Source: Cyclospora cayetanensis
Taxonomy: Eukaryota; Apicomplexa; Conoidasida; Eucoccidiorida; Eimeriidae
NCBI RefSeq assembly: GCF_002999335.1
Contig: NW_020312046.1
Coordinates: 62,001 to 126,000 of the forward strand
DNA length: 64,000 nucleotides
Direction: 5' to 3'
A program made the translations under genes and the position numbers. Each line of letters starts with the position of its first letter. Within the stretch, counting starts at the first letter, position 1. Of the stretch, positions 45,001-64,000 are shown in pieces. The notes below the pieces were generated by a model. It was given only the letters and a program-made list of their open reading frames with translations, had not been told where the DNA came from and searched no databases.

Positions 45001-48000
45001 TCTGTGTGTGTCTCTGCTCGTGCAGCTGTGGGATATCCTGGGCCGGCGCTCTCGTGGGGGCTGCCCCGAAACGCTTATTCAGAGTGGCGGCGTATCTTGT
45101 CTTGCCTTTGATCCGAAAGGGAGAGGCCTTCTGGCTGTTGGAGGTGAGGGAGGGAAGGTGGCACTCTGGGATTCCTCCCTGGGCGAGGAGGGAGCGCTGA
45201 GCTGCATCGAGTGTTTGAGAGATATTCAAGGAGGAAGGGCTCCAGGAGACAGGACTGCGAAGAATGTGTGGGCCACAAAGGAGAAGAAGGTGTGTCAGGC
45301 TTGACTTTAAGGGCCTTTCCTCGTCGCTCGTCAGGAGATTGAGGCGATCGTTTGTACTTCGTATCGTACGGCACAGTCAGGGTGCCGTGTGCGTGCATGT
45401 CTCCGGGCTTTGCCCAAAGTCTCTACGTCGCTGTCTTTCACCCGCTTGTATCCCTTGTGCTGCCGCTTCTACTTCTGCTTCTGGACGCGGCTGCGCCGGC
45501 TGCACTTTTGCTGCTGTTCTGGGTGCTGCAGAGGGTGATGGGCCTGATGGCCGGACTGGATCTGAACTGTTGCGTTACATCGTTGCAATTCTCGTCGACT
45601 GGCTCTTTCTTGTTGGTAGCGAGCCGCCGCTGTCCAAAGGTTTTGCTGTACGAGACGGAGGGTGGGGCTCTCCTGGGGTCCTTCCTTCTTACGTCCAACC
45701 GCATGCTTGAGGGCATCAGCCGCGAGCTCAATTCGAAGTTTATTGCAGATGATGGTGAGCGCCGGCGGGGATTATGAGGATAGAGACGCAGCACCAACAG
45801 CGTCCTGCAATGCGGCGCATAATCCTGTCTTGTAACTGTGCCTGTGCCTGCTCCACGCTTCGTGGCTCAGGGACGGCCATCCAGGAGTATGACTTGTCTG
45901 ATGTCGACGACGACTTGAATGAGGGCGAGAGGGAAAGAAAGCGTATCCGACATGTATGCCTTTCCGAATATAAAGATCCCTCTAAGGGCACGGATGCCTT
46001 CCAGGGCCAGCCCCTCCTCACTATTTGAACACGCCTTCTTCATATATGCCCGTGTATCCGAATGCCACTTTGGAACTGCGTTTGTTTCGCTATTTTCCCT
46101 TCTTGTCTGCCGTTCGCTCCGCCAAAAGTTTTGGTTCCGTCTGGTAGCCTTTTTTGCCTCCCCAAGGCACGCCCGCCTCATTCGTTACATGCTTATATGT
46201 GCTGCTCACCCCCTGTCCCCTGCCGTTTTTTGACTGTTGGTTCTGCAGCATCGCTCGCTGCCAGGGGTGCTTAATGGAGAACTGGCATCTAAGAATAACC
46301 GCCTGTTTTTGGTAAACGGCGTTTCATTCTCGGGAGACAGCCGATCGTTCGCTGCCGCCACCTCTCACGGTCTCTTCGTCTACAGCATCAGCCTGCAGGT
46401 TCGTAGTCTCCTTGCTTGCTGGCTCCTTTCTGCCGCATATCCAGTCTGTATGCTGTGTATAACAATCTGTACTACGTGTGGCGTCCTTGCAAAGCATGCC
46501 GTTTTTCTGCCCTTCTACATCTTGTTTGCATCTCAAAGGGTTCTGTGTTGCTGTCCAGTTTCAGGGTCTTTGCTGATTCCCTCTTCATTTTTATATGCTT
46601 CTGATTCTGTGCTTTTTATCTCAAAGGGGGGAATGATCGGAAACTTCGGATCCTCCGAGATCGGCCGCGCCCCACCTCTCCTAACACGCCAAGTGACATC
46701 GGCCAACATTTATAAGGCCCTTAACAGTCAGGAATATGCAAAGGTAAAAATCAGCAAACGGATGCTTCTGGAGTAGTGCCTCAACTGCGTTCATTTATTT
46801 GCCTCCTTGTTGACGCCTCGCTCTTCTGAGGCGGGTTTTCCTCGTGTATCCCTCTGTTGATTTCTGCACCTCGCTGCCTTCCATGGGTGCCTTACCTGCA
46901 TCCGCCCCCTGTTCCGTGTTGGCTGCATTAGGCCCCCCATACCTCAGGCATTCGTGTCTCTTCGCTACCAAATATCCTTTTCTTTGGCTACCTTCTCTTC
47001 TCAGAGCCGCTACGCAATTCCGCGCCGAGTGGTCACCGCCTGCTAACTCTGTGTCATCGTGGTGTGCGTTGGTCGCAGGCCTTTCTCTTGGCGCTCGTTG
47101 CGAATGATATGCCAACCCTCTTGTGCGTGTACGAGAGAATCCCTGTCCTCTCCGTCCCACTAGTGTGCAGCAGTCTGTCACCCTCCCTGCTGCCTGCTCT
47201 TCTCTTTTTCTTGCAAACCGTTCTCTCACCCGACGTTCAAATAGGGACAAGACACATCCAGTTTCACATCCTCTGGCTAAGCTGCCTACTCAAGCTGCAG
47301 ATGCACGTCTTCCAAGGTGAGAAGCAGACGAATTGTGTTGGCTGGCAAACGCTTTCCTGGCTGGGAAGCTTCGCGTCTATATGCTCACCTAGCAAGCAAA
47401 GCTCTTCAAGGGGCTGGTAGGTCGCTAGCTATCGCGGTTAGCTAGCGTGGTCACCAGCTTTATTAGCTTGAACAGGTGTGAACACTATTCACCTGCGTTC
47501 AGGCGGGCTGGCTAGACACTGGACAGAAACAGTGGCAAAGGAGGTGACGGATGCTCAAGATGAAAAGGCCAGGAGGGCAGACGCCTTCGAACGGCTTTCC
47601 CGTAAGGCTGTTACTCAAACCCTAAACGCCTAATATAGGGCCGCAAACCTGTACATATTTCTGCTGGAAATAGATGTGGAGGCTTGGCATCACCCATTCA
47701 TAGGTGCATGCATGCGTGTGTATTCTTATGGCTTCATAAGTCCTCATGCACGCGTACTGTTTCTACATTGTAATTGTGTGTGTGTTTGTGTTGCTTGATG
47801 CTGTACCTTAACTGATAAGCTTCTCTAAGATGCTCTTTTTCACACGCATCCATGTGATCATTAGCTCTACCTGTGTGTGCCCACCTTGCAGCTTGTTAGT
47901 TCCCCCTCTGGCTGTGCAAATACATATGCAGGAATGCATGCAGCTCCGATGTGTGCATAGTTAGTCATGCGTGTGCTGAGACACTAATCCAATGGTATTT

Positions 48001-48209
48001 CTCCTGGTCTTTGTGGTTGTTTTCCTTCTCTTTTAGGCATATCGGTTGATTTGCGCACATTGTTTCTGCTGGTACTCCGTCAGCTTCAGCAGCAGCACAC
48101 AAATTTGCACTCCACTTTCTCTTCCAATCTTGGCACTCTCTCCTTCCTTTGTGCTACAATTCGCAACAGACATGCCTCTACAGCAGATAGCACGACCTGC
48201 AGTGACTGA
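42082..48209 (+). CDS. PWP2: PWP2 (periodic tryptophan protein 2), U3 snoRNP/UTP-B WD40 protein
   Basis: PWP2 is a nucleolar tandem-WD40 scaffold of the UTP-B complex, needed for early 18S rRNA processing. Ten exons: 42082-42609, 42823-44192, 44379-44679, 45026-45289, 45532-45754, 45871-45953, 46249-46398, 46627-46743, 47079-47316 and 48037-48209; phases agree throughout, 1148 residues against about 920 in human. It opens MFSYEFSNLLAAPY like the family's MKFAYRFSNLLGTVY. Signatures: VRLWRARGKW, YLLIGFTGGVFQLYLLPDL, VVWEWRSETYVLRQQAH, GSNDGRVKVWDAESGFCYCT, SLDGTVRAVDLLSFKPFR, SAFVWSVRTAKLL, ATGSWDMKVK|LWDILGR, LPGVLNGELASKNN, and the helical C-terminus (AFLLALVAND, then VDLRTLFLLVLRQLQQQH). 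Ala/Gly and Gln/Lys-rich inserts between blades explain the extra length. The 42610-42822 intron has no in-frame stop, so an unspliced form would also be translatable. Confidence 0.95.
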
Positions 48210-55254
<7,045 letters not shown>

Positions 55255-57372
55255 AGCTCTTCAGTCTCCCAAAACAATCGATCAAGAACGGTCTGCTGTA
55301 CTGGCTATTTTGATCCTATAACCATGCAGACGGAGATATGCACATTGTCGTAGCCAGAGAAGTCGACGTAAGAAGAAGTATACAGGAATACAAAGCAAGA
55401 GCTGATTTGCGAACAACACAAGCAGACCTATCTGCGTATTCTTTGAACTGCACGCAAAGATTTAAAATGCCCCCTCTGCTCCCTTCTGCTTAAGAGCTGC
55501 TTATCTATTCATTTGGTGTGTCTATCCGTCACGCCAGGGCACGTAGACGTTTAGAAGCCACGTAGTGTCTTGTCCAACAGGCATGTGTCTTGAAACACAG
55601 AAAAGCAAGGGGCACTCCTATTGGGACTGAGCCTGCAGCTCAGACACTACAAGAACCCAATAGGAAGGTGGCTTTCCCTAGCTAGTTGCTTGAGGCTTGT
55701 CAGAGGCTTGCTTGTGAGAGTCAGCCAACAGATTCGGTTCTGCAAGTCAAGACTGATTGCATAAGTCTGGCCGTCTCCCTCTATCTTCCTGCTGTGGGAA
55801 GGGAAAACGCGTTTCGGAAGCTGGATTCGTCTGTGAAATAGAACGAAACATTACTGAATTGTAATGCATGCGTCCAGAGTGCCATCGGGTCGCAAGCTCT
55901 TCGTGACCTGCACTGGTTTTTGCATTCCGCGGCCCTTCTTTTCTCGGCGTTTATGTTGAGCTCAATTACTATTTACATAAGTTCCAAAGGTATGCAATAG
56001 CTGGAGCTTCTTCCCAGTCTGTGGGGGATCGGAGCGATCGACTTTGAGCTAGCGTACAAGGTGGTGTCTCTTCCAGTTCACTTGAGGCTTCTCGCAGGCT
56101 GGTTTGCAGTAGCCCATGCAGACGCGCTCGCCTTAAACGAACCTAATCTATTCAATAAAGTAAGAGCTTTTGAACGCGTCACATGCGCCTATAAGGGCGA
56201 TTTCAAGAATGCTGATGATGATACACACTAATAAGGAATTGAAAAAAGCAATCGTCCTAGCCCGCAGAACCCGTTACGTCTGCCCTCTACGCAGGAAGGA
56301 ACGAAGCATATAAGCTCGCTGGGCTGCACTGCCATTGATGCCGCTTACGTGCAGCGCAAATGCAAGGGGTTGTGAAGCTTGTTACTCAGAGAAGCCTGTT
56401 GCTTGTCTGCAGCCCTTTGAGCGCTTGAACGCATTGGAGAAACAAGCAACCCTCTCTCTCCGCTCCTCCTCTACGTTACTCTATCATTTCAAAATGCATT
56501 CCAAGGTGATTAGTAAGTGGTGAATTTACATGTTTGCATCTAATCCTTGTTCTTCATTCCTATGCTTGCCGGCGCGATTGCATCAATGCGTGCCTGCAGC
56601 GTAAAACCTGTGAATTGAAAGTTTGTAGTTCCCGAGCAGTGTATGTTGCTATCTGGAATATATGGCCTGCCTCCACCGAAAGCACAGTAGAGCGATGCAT
56701 GCATAGCCAAAATGCTAGCAAAACCAATAAGTTTCGATACAGCCGATGTGCCGTTATTGTGGTTTTATGCAGGAGATGCGATGCAAACTCAGCCTTCGGC
56801 TGTCTCATTGCACAACCCTTATGGCCACGCCATGCTACCCGATAAGTCTTCCCCCTCACTAAACCACATCCGATACACCGGAGGAGCGTGAGCGAATGGC
56901 CTGAACATGGACAGGCGGACTGCTTGGAAGTGTTGGTAAACAGCAAACCGGGTGGCGATGCAGAAAAGATACAGGAGGGGGAGGAGAGCGCCGAGGAAGC
57001 ATGAAAGGTGCGACATAAGGACAGCAGATGCGTGACAGCGGAGGTATAAAACGGGGAAGCCAAGCCGAAAGAGGAGCAGAAGGCTAAGGAGGCGAACAGA
57101 TAGAGGGCGAAACAGGTGAAACCGTAATTCGGAGGCCCTCAAATATCTTGCCTGTCAGCAATGGGTGTTGCTCGGTTGAAGCGTGCAATCGTCACAAAGT
57201 CTTCCGTTGTCTCGTGTGTTATAAACCTACACAGAAAACACAAGACCATCATGCCATCAGCCCTCTTCTCCCTCCGTCTCCGCACTTCTGCCCCTTCCTG
57301 TACTGTTGGCTCGGGATGGCTCTCCCCTGTGTGCCCCTTGGTTCTGATTCGTAAGGCCTCCTGCCTTCCTGC
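55255..57372. other. Intergenic region between convergent genes
   Basis: GluRS (+) and the DCAF-like gene (-) converge here. Open frames (for example 56534-56845 and 56560-57063) overlap on opposite strands and show no domain. A local inverted pair near 55605-55665 (CACTCCTATTGGGAC... / ...AACCCAATAGGAAGGTG) could form a hairpin. Otherwise nothing is seen. Confidence 0.4.
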
Positions 57373-60300
57373 CTACCGTCCGTCGATCGGATAGTGGTCG
57401 CAGTCGTCTACGTCCCTTGGCACTTCGCAGCTCCATACGCGCACCATTTTCTCCACGCCGCTAGTCGCGAGCATCGGGGGACCCCACAAGCCTAAAGGGC
57501 TTTGGGGAGAGGGGCTACAGAGAGCACAAACAACTCCACAAAGCAGGCAGTGCAACGTGACAAGCCACAGCAGCAGCAGTCGCTGCAGCAGCGCAGCAAA
57601 CAGTTTGAACTCTCGTGACAATGCACAAGTGCATGTTGTTGCAGTGTTCGCGCTCAGAGGTGCTGGCGCAAGGGCGTAGGAGTAGACTGTAGGCTCAACA
57701 CCCGCCGTAGGCAAATAATAAAGGCATGCACTCAGGAGTGAAACCGTGGAATGCGCTGGCTGCAATCGACACCAAAACGAGAAGACGGCCCAGCAGCCCA
57801 GCAGAAGATAAAATTTCACAATAGCAAGCCCCCCATAAGCAAGCAGGAGGAAACAAGATTTTGCAGATACCCTAGGACTGCAAATATTGTTGCATACCTG
57901 GCACAGCAGTTCACCACACAGAGATGACCGGGGAGACACACAACCCGCTGGAGGGCTTGCGTTGCTGAGGGCCTTTGGGGTAGAGGAGAAGGCAGCCTCC
58001 ACATATGAACCTGGAAATCACCATAACCATAACACACTCAATGCTCCCTTTTCACGGTTCCCACACAGCCCTGGCCAGTTGGCAAACGGCAGCAGGGTCC
58101 CACGGACTAAACGCCTGCTCCATGAGCGCACGCAAGTGAGGGAGACTCTGAGTAAAGCAGAACCCGATAGATCCCAGGAAGCCTTGCATCCAATCGCTTG
58201 CAAACACAACCATATACCCATATAGGACCAGCCCCACCCCGCGTATACAGCACCTTACTTGGAGGTCCTCTGAGCCGCAAGCGACGTGTCTCCCATCAGT
58301 AAGGAAGCATCCGCCCTTCATGGTTGTGAAATTGGTGTAGCCGTCGCTTTGCAGCTCAAAGAGTGGCAGCTGCAAACAGCCGAATGGACAGACAGCCCAA
58401 GAAGGGGGCCAAGGGAAGCTCTAGGAGCGGAAGTGCAGAACCAACGAAAAGGGGCATGCAGGAAAGAATAAAGACACCGATCTGAAGCTAATCGGACATG
58501 CATTGAGGCTCGGAACTCTACAGATTAGCCGTGAGAGAGCGAAGAAACACGTGTGCATGTTGTGAACGCCCTCCTTCCGTGTCACAAGCCACCACCTCCT
58601 TAAACACAGGAGATTTGGCGAGGAAGAGATCTACACAGGCTTTTGATCAGCAGTTCAGAACAAATGAAGCACACGAGGAGGCAGAATACAAGCCGCCCGC
58701 CTAAAGCCCAGCGATGCACAACGCAGGTGCAGTGCCACGCATGGTGTCCCCGCCTTCGGATGTACCTCCCAATCCGTGCTGTAAATGAGGGGTTCCTTTC
58801 TTCTACGGACTGCGAGCAGCAGCTTCCCATCCCAAGAGAAGACTATCTTGTCCACCATTTCGACGCACGGCACGTCTGCCAGAGTTCTTGCGCGGTGTCG
58901 ATGACGGCTTGCCCCGATCTGCCGAGAGACGGTTCTGTAAGTCGGAAAGCGGATTGCTGGCAGCTGAGCAGCTATGGCCTCGGCTTGCATGAGGGCCTCC
59001 CGCACGCCCGGGGGCCCCTCCTGCAGCGAGCCGCCCTCAGCTGCCCCTATGCGATCGCTGGCAGGCCTCTCAGCAGCCCCTAAGGGGCCACTAGAGCCCG
59101 CGCCAAAGCTCTCGAGGCCTTGCGCGGCATCCCCCAGCGGCTCCTCACGGTGTCTCTCCCTCCGTCCCCGCTGCCGAGCGCCCACGGGCTGCGCTGCACT
59201 GCTGGGAGACCTCTGCCGAGGCTCCTGAGCGCCGGCTCGGATGAGGGGCCCCCTTCCCCCAGAGGACGTCGTCCCCACCCCCTCCTCGCTCCTCGCGAGA
59301 CAGGGCCCCCGCCTGGCAGCCCCTTGGCTGCGGCGGCCCCGTCGAGTGCCTGAAGACTCCCTGAGTTCTTCCATCCCCTCCGTCGCGGCGCCCCTCGCAC
59401 TGGACTCGGAGGGGGTTGCAACGGCTGCACGACTCGGCTGCGAGGCCTCCGGGGAAGGCCGTCCCCCCTCTCCCTCCTCCGCTGGAGCTCCCGTTTGGGC
59501 AGTATTCGAAGCGGGGGTGCTCGCATGGTGCCTGAGCCTCTCCGAGAGCCGGCGGATTGCAGCTGCAGCCTCGCGCGCTGCTGCACGCTGTGCGACCCGC
59601 TGTGGCCTCTGAACGGGCTGCTGAGGGGACCGTGAAGCTCGAATCGCTTCTGGAGGCTGCGTTTCCAGCTCTGCCTGCTGCGCCTCTCGGCAGCGTCTGC
59701 GCTGCGGCTGCCAGACATCGGAGGAGAGCGCTGCCGCAGACGCGGCATGCTGCAGTCGCGTCCTAGGCATGACCGATGAAGGTTGCCCAGTGGGCAAGCC
59801 ACTGGCGCTGCTGCTGGAACTGCTGCGGTTGCTAAGCTCGACGTTTGCCTCCTGCTGCGCCGTGGCAGGGCGGATACAGCGTCGCTTGCCTCTGGCGCTG
59901 GGAGGCGTAGCAGCCGCACGGCTTGAAACGTCGTCCGCCTCGTCTTGGTCCGCTTTGCTGCTGCTGCTGCTGCACTTGCTCCTCTGGGGTGGCACTAATT
60001 CTTCTGCAGCCGCTGCAGACGACCTCGCAGGAGATTCTGGGGAGCTAAGGGCAGAACACTCCCTCGAGTGACTCTGGCGCCTCGCCTGCCGCTCCTCATG
60101 GCTGCCCGCTTGCTCAGAGAGTTTCGCACTCTTCACCGTTTTCACACTGGCACCATCCGAGGGCACGCGCACAGTGGAATCGCCGTCGCTTCCGGACTTG
60201 AGGCCACTTTTGCTCCCACCCACAGGGGCCGTGCTGCTGCTGCTGCCTCTGCTTTTCATTCTGCTGCTGTCTTGTTGCGTTGCTGGCGCTGCGCTAGCCG

Positions 60301-63300
60301 CTCCAGGGTCGGTAATGCCAGCGGAGTCTGGAGAAAGGACTGCGCTATCTCTGCTGAGGCTTCTTTGACGACGGATCCCCCCCCGAACCCGTCTCCGAAT
60401 AATGCGCTCAAGGTGATTGCTCCTGGCATCGCTGCTGCTGGTGTCTCTGCTGCTGGCGTCTCTGCTGCTGGTGTCTCTGCTGGTGCTGTCTCTGCTGGTG
60501 CTCCTGAGGCTCCTCTGTCTGGTGCGTCGTCGCGCCAGAGTTGCGTCTCCTGAAGCGGCTGCTGTGGTTGCCCCGCTTTCAACAGGAGAGTCTGGAGAAG
60601 CAATCTGCCAAACCCCCCGAATATGTCTCTGCCTTCTCGCCCTTCGACGCCACTGCCTAGCCCACTGCTCACAACGTATCACGTAGTCCTCCTGACCTAG
60701 ACTGGTGACGTCCGAGGGCTCATACAAGTCATATTCACCGCTGTTGCTGTCTCCATGGCTGCTACCATCCCTGCTGCTGCTGTCTCTACTGCTGCCGCTG
60801 TCTCTGCTGCTGCCGCTGTCTCTGCTGCTGCCGCTGTCTCTGCTGCTGCTACTATTGCTGCTGCTACTACTGCTGCTGCTGCCCAAGGTTCGGCCCCTCC
60901 GGTAGCTGGCGCTGACGTTGCTGTATGTGCTACTGCTGCGGCTGCGGTCAATAACATAACCTCGAGGCTTCTCGTCCTCCTCCTTGAGGTCGCTGTCCAA
61001 AACTCCCGGAGCCCGTAGCCTCAGCAGGGGCCGTGCAGTGCGCAGGTCCTGTTGCAGTCAGTGGCGGCAGCAATATGACACATAAGCAAGGCTGCACTGC
61101 ACACTATCCCCTTATGTGGCACTGCCCCCAGACCCTTTTACAGAAAATGCCGCTGTAGCCACGGGTAAATAAAGCGCGTGCAGTTAGGTCGAGGTGTGAC
61201 CAACGGTGCTGCCCTGAGAAAGACACTCGGCCATCTTCCAGACCTCAACAAGCTCTGGCGTCTGAACGCCTACATGGGCATCCCTGCTTCCAGATAGCAG
61301 CTTTTAAACAGAGGGTTCAAGGCTTAATGGACTCGTGCGGCTTACGAGGATGCCGGCTCCGCAACTGCCAGCGTAGGCGAGCTGAAAGGGGAGGGGAAGA
61401 TGCGGGTCGACGCTCGTGAAGTCTCCTGTGTTTCGCATAACCGGGTGGCTAATCTCTGGCCTCTCTCTGCATCCAGTAGAATGAAGGGAAAAGCACAAAA
61501 GAGGCACAGAAGTCACCACACAATGAGGCCGAAATCTCGCCGTCCGCGCGACATCACCTGGATTTTGTTTGAGCGAAAAGAAAAAACGGTGCTTTTTGAC
61601 GTGCGCCACACAAGAAGGTCAGGTGTGTTGCCATACAGGCGGCGTCTCGTGCTAACCAACGTTTAAGCAGCCCGTGGGAGCAACACAGACTCTCCGAGCT
61701 CAACGACGGCATCGTATACACATATATCGTACATCCACGAAGCATAGAGCCCTATGTGCGTTGGCGTTGCACCCAAAGCCGCGCAGATACTCGCAAAGGT
61801 CCCGGCGGACCAATGGGAGGAAAGTGTCTTAACTGCATTGACAGGGGAGTGTGCAGTACCGGAAGTCGGCGAGCGCAACAAAACCCGCCTCCAAAGCAGC
61901 AGCGGCAATCTGCCCCGCAGTGTCCACGAACTTGGCCTCAAAACAAGCCCTCGTTCGCGCCCGCGGAAAGAAAATAAGCTCATCGTCGGCCGCCTCCAGA
62001 ATCGCCATCGCCACATTCCTCGCAGCGACTCCAGCAGCCCTACTCCCACTGCCACCATTAGCAGCAGCAGCTCCAGCGGCGGTTGCTTCAGACGCGGTGT
62101 TTACGACAGCAACCCCACCATCCGGCCCTTCAAGAGCAGGAGGGGGTGGAAGGGGTGGCGTGGCGTCTGGGTGCGTGAGGGGGAGAGAGAGGGAGCTCAT
62201 TTCCTCTACCATCGGTCCATGCAGACGGCCGTATATCGAATAAAAGTCGCGAGTCTCAGAGGCAGCAGAAGGGGAGGCTCCAAGGGGCAGACGAGTTACA
62301 AGGCCATCATTTGCTGCCGTCAAGGCGTGGCTTCCCAGGGCTGCAGCAGCGGCAGCAGCAATGACAACAAGCTCAGCCCCTACTTCTCCCTTCTCTTCTT
62401 CAACGGTACAAGCTCCTGTCCCTTCTGCGTATCAGGAAGAGGAAGGGAAAGACTAGCTGAAGGGCGGGAAGCTGAGCAGCCAGTAGACAAGGCAAGCGAA
62501 CGTACTGTCAAAGTCAATGCAGAAAATGTTGTCTGTATGTTCGGTTCGCATCGCAGCTTTTGGTATTCGGGGCCACACACGAGGCTCCCAAATGAGCAGA
62601 CGGAGGTCGTCGCCTCCACTAAAGAGCCAGGGCTCTGTAGGATGAAATCTGAGACGCGAATACGCCGCAAGTCGGAGAAGGAGGAAACAGCAAAACCGCC
62701 ATTACATGAAGATAGTCAGCGGAAGATATTGCGAGTGGGAGAAAATATACATCGCATAGAGGTAAGTGGGCAGGCACATGCAGTGATATGTGCAGTAACG
62801 CTGTCCTTTTGAACGGCCCAACGCGATGTACACATATACATGTATGTAACGAAGGGAAGAAGGCACAACGCATGCGGATGCTGGAGGTGGCACACACGCC
62901 GAACAGCAGAGACTCTGAGGGAGAGACCGACGATAAGACGGTGAGTAACGAAGCCAGAATTGAAAAGACATCGAAATACAGGAAGCAAACAGAGAAACAG
63001 CCGGTTTTCCGCGGGAGCAGTGTCGCACTTGATAGCATTAACGCATCCTTCATGGCCTCGGAAACGGTAGGATGATCGGAAGAACTCCGTGCGCACACAC
63101 GCCCTCAGCATCCGCTTTGTTGCCCAAGAGCGGCTAGTTGCCAGCAAGCGACAGCGGCTTGAAGCGCTGCTATTCACGCTGCGGGGGCGATCCATATCCA
63201 GCCACACTTTCCCGCCGCCCCAAGGGCCTCTCTCCCTGCCACGTGGATCCGATATCGCAACGCCTTCAGACGAACAAAGGCGCCTAACATCCTCAGAGGC

Positions 63301-63435
63301 CTCCTCAAGTGCACCAAAGCCGTCAGGTGGGCCGGATAGGACCACTTCTTTATTTTTATTAGTGGCCTGGGGCTGGCTCTCCAAGGGTGCCCTAAGATCG
63401 CTCGCGACCCGGCGTTGTTGGATCCCCCGTGCCAT
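57373..63435 (-). CDS. DCAF5/6-like WD40 protein with giant low-complexity insertion
   Basis: DCAF5/6-type WD40 proteins are candidate substrate receptors of CUL4-DDB1 ubiquitin ligases. Minus-strand exons with phase-consistent joins: 63029-63435 (ATG at 63435), 62506-62648, a third starting at 62424, then an unresolved part at about 61.1-62.2 kb, then 58766-61048, 58259-58369, 57898-58010 and 57373-57514 (TAG). Blades: FRGHEGCVNAIKFHPTEPWL then FSGGDDLRLLIWEPR; HTDNIFCIDFD; TAANDGLVTRLP; DLRTARPLL; KIVFSWDGKLLLAVRRRKEP; QSDGYTNFTTMKGG, GSEDLQVHMWRLPSPLPQ, LPGHLCVVN, LATSGVEKMVRVWS. Order and motifs match DCAF5 (NQGYFN.CTMK, SGSDDFNLYMWRIP, SSGVEKIIKIWS). Exon 58766-61048 adds about 700 Ser/Arg/Asp/Ala/Gln-rich residues between DLRTARPLL and the KIVFSWDG strand. 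A Gly/Ala/Pro-rich insert also follows TAANDGLVTRLP. CUL4 association is inferred from homology only. Confidence 0.82.
60433..60510. repeat. Coding minisatellite (CTGCTGGTGTCT type) in DCAF-like insertion
   Basis: On the plus strand TCTCTGCTGCTGG(T/C)G units repeat about every 15 bases. Read on the minus coding strand they give SRDTSSRDASSRDT-type peptide repeats. The repeat length is a multiple of three, so the frame is kept. Confidence 0.8.
60757..60895. repeat. Coding minisatellite, 18-base unit, SRDSGS repeats
   Basis: The plus strand shows three near-identical 18-base units TCTCTGCTGCTGCCGCTG (about 60784-60840), flanked by related CTG-rich sequence. On the minus coding strand they encode SSRDSG repeats followed by a poly-Ser tract within the insertion of the WD40 protein. 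Confidence 0.85.
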
Positions 63436-64000
63436 CTTCTATCCAATAAGTGATATGATTGATGGTTGATAGGAGGCGTTACGATTCACACCAGGGTAAG
63501 GGAAAGTTGGAGGTGCAGAAGCGAGTGGAACGGTGTGGATTGCGCCTCCTTATCGCCATCAAGTCTAGGTCTTTGTCCCGAAAACGCCGCTGCTGCTTCA
63601 CTCGGCGGTTGCACACCTGTGTGTATGTGTGTAGATCAGCGATAAAAAGAGAACGTGGTGTACGGCAGTGCCACGGCGCTTGCAGCTTTAGACGACGACC
63701 AAGTGGACGAGTGCCGTGGGGCCGTCACGCACGATCTGCATAGTGTACATACACACAAAAAGCTGCCCAGCTCGGGAGGCAGCGGAGATCGATAAGCACA
63801 ACGTCTATGCTGTTTAGAAGGAGGCCCATAGGTCCCTCGTTGTTTTCCGGGCAAGCGGGATTGTTGGGAGCCAAGTGGAATTGTTGCAGCGTGAAGAATA
63901 CCTGGAATGAAATAGGCGGCACTGTTCATTTTATTATTTTGTCCAATGAGGACGAATGGTGTATTTTCCTTTTCATCGAGAAAGCGCCGACAGGAGATCA
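63436..64000. other. Upstream flank of the DCAF-like gene
   Basis: Region 5' of the minus-strand DCAF-like start codon, so it should hold its promoter and 5' untranslated region. Short ORFs on both strands lack recognisable domains. Confidence 0.4.

Noticed and set aside
59080..59919. 279-codon minus-strand ORF in an alternative frame
   Set aside because: It overlaps the larger frame 58766-61048, which is anchored by conserved WD40 sequence at both ends; no domain in the alternative frame.
60068..60553. Long plus-strand ORF (161 codons) rich in Ala/Leu opposite the DCAF-like exon
   Set aside because: It is the antisense shadow of CAG/AGC codon repeats in the minus-strand gene; it has no domain and its composition follows from the repeats.

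Overview
The window is nuclear DNA of an apicomplexan parasite, most likely an eimeriid coccidian (Eimeria or Cyclospora type). The evidence is: genes split into many short exons with GT-AG introns of roughly 100-300 bases; long Ala/Ser/Gln/Arg runs written in CAG/GCA/CTG codons inside otherwise conserved proteins; a bacterial-type glutamyl-tRNA synthetase with an N-terminal leader suited to the apicoplast; and decayed Ty3/gypsy retrotransposons in long gaps. The genus is inference. Exon joins below were worked out by hand from splice sites, reading phase and recalled family alignments; no search was run.

Layout, left to right. (-) 0.7-1.5 kb: RAD6-type ubiquitin-conjugating E2, first exon missing. 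(+) 2.5-4.3 kb: diphthine synthase DPH5, complete in nine exons. (-) 5.0-7.7 kb: secreted or membrane protein with a stretch like a bacterial family 3 solute-binding domain. (+) 9.6-12.0 kb: START lipid-transfer-domain protein with a long unique N-terminus. 12-22.6 kb: no host gene seen, but a decayed Ty3/gypsy element on (+) from about 17.2 to 21.6 kb (zinc knuckle, RT, RNase H, integrase) and a deleted copy on (-) at 15.3-16.5 kb. (+) 22.7-24.8 kb: DHHC palmitoyltransferase. (+) 27.1-30.9 kb: divergent protein kinase with a long Ala/Gln-rich tail. (+) 34.2-36.8 kb: ABHD17/BEM46-like serine hydrolase. (+) 37.8-40.3 kb: 5'-truncated copy of the same retroelement. (+) 42.1-48.2 kb: PWP2, a WD40 protein of the U3 snoRNP. 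(+) 51.2-55.3 kb: organellar glutamyl-tRNA synthetase. (-) 57.4-63.4 kb: DCAF5/6-like WD40 protein whose propeller is interrupted by a very large Ser/Arg/Asp-rich insertion.

The genes are independent eukaryotic units, not operons. Themes that recur are protein modification (E2, DCAF-like CUL4 receptor candidate, DHHC transferase, ABHD17-like candidate depalmitoylase) and translation (DPH5 on eEF2, PWP2 in ribosome assembly, GluRS in organellar charging). I found no CRISPR array, rRNA, convincing tRNA or bacterial mobile element. The most unusual items are the retroelement family, the solute-binding-like protein, the degenerate kinase and the DCAF insertion.
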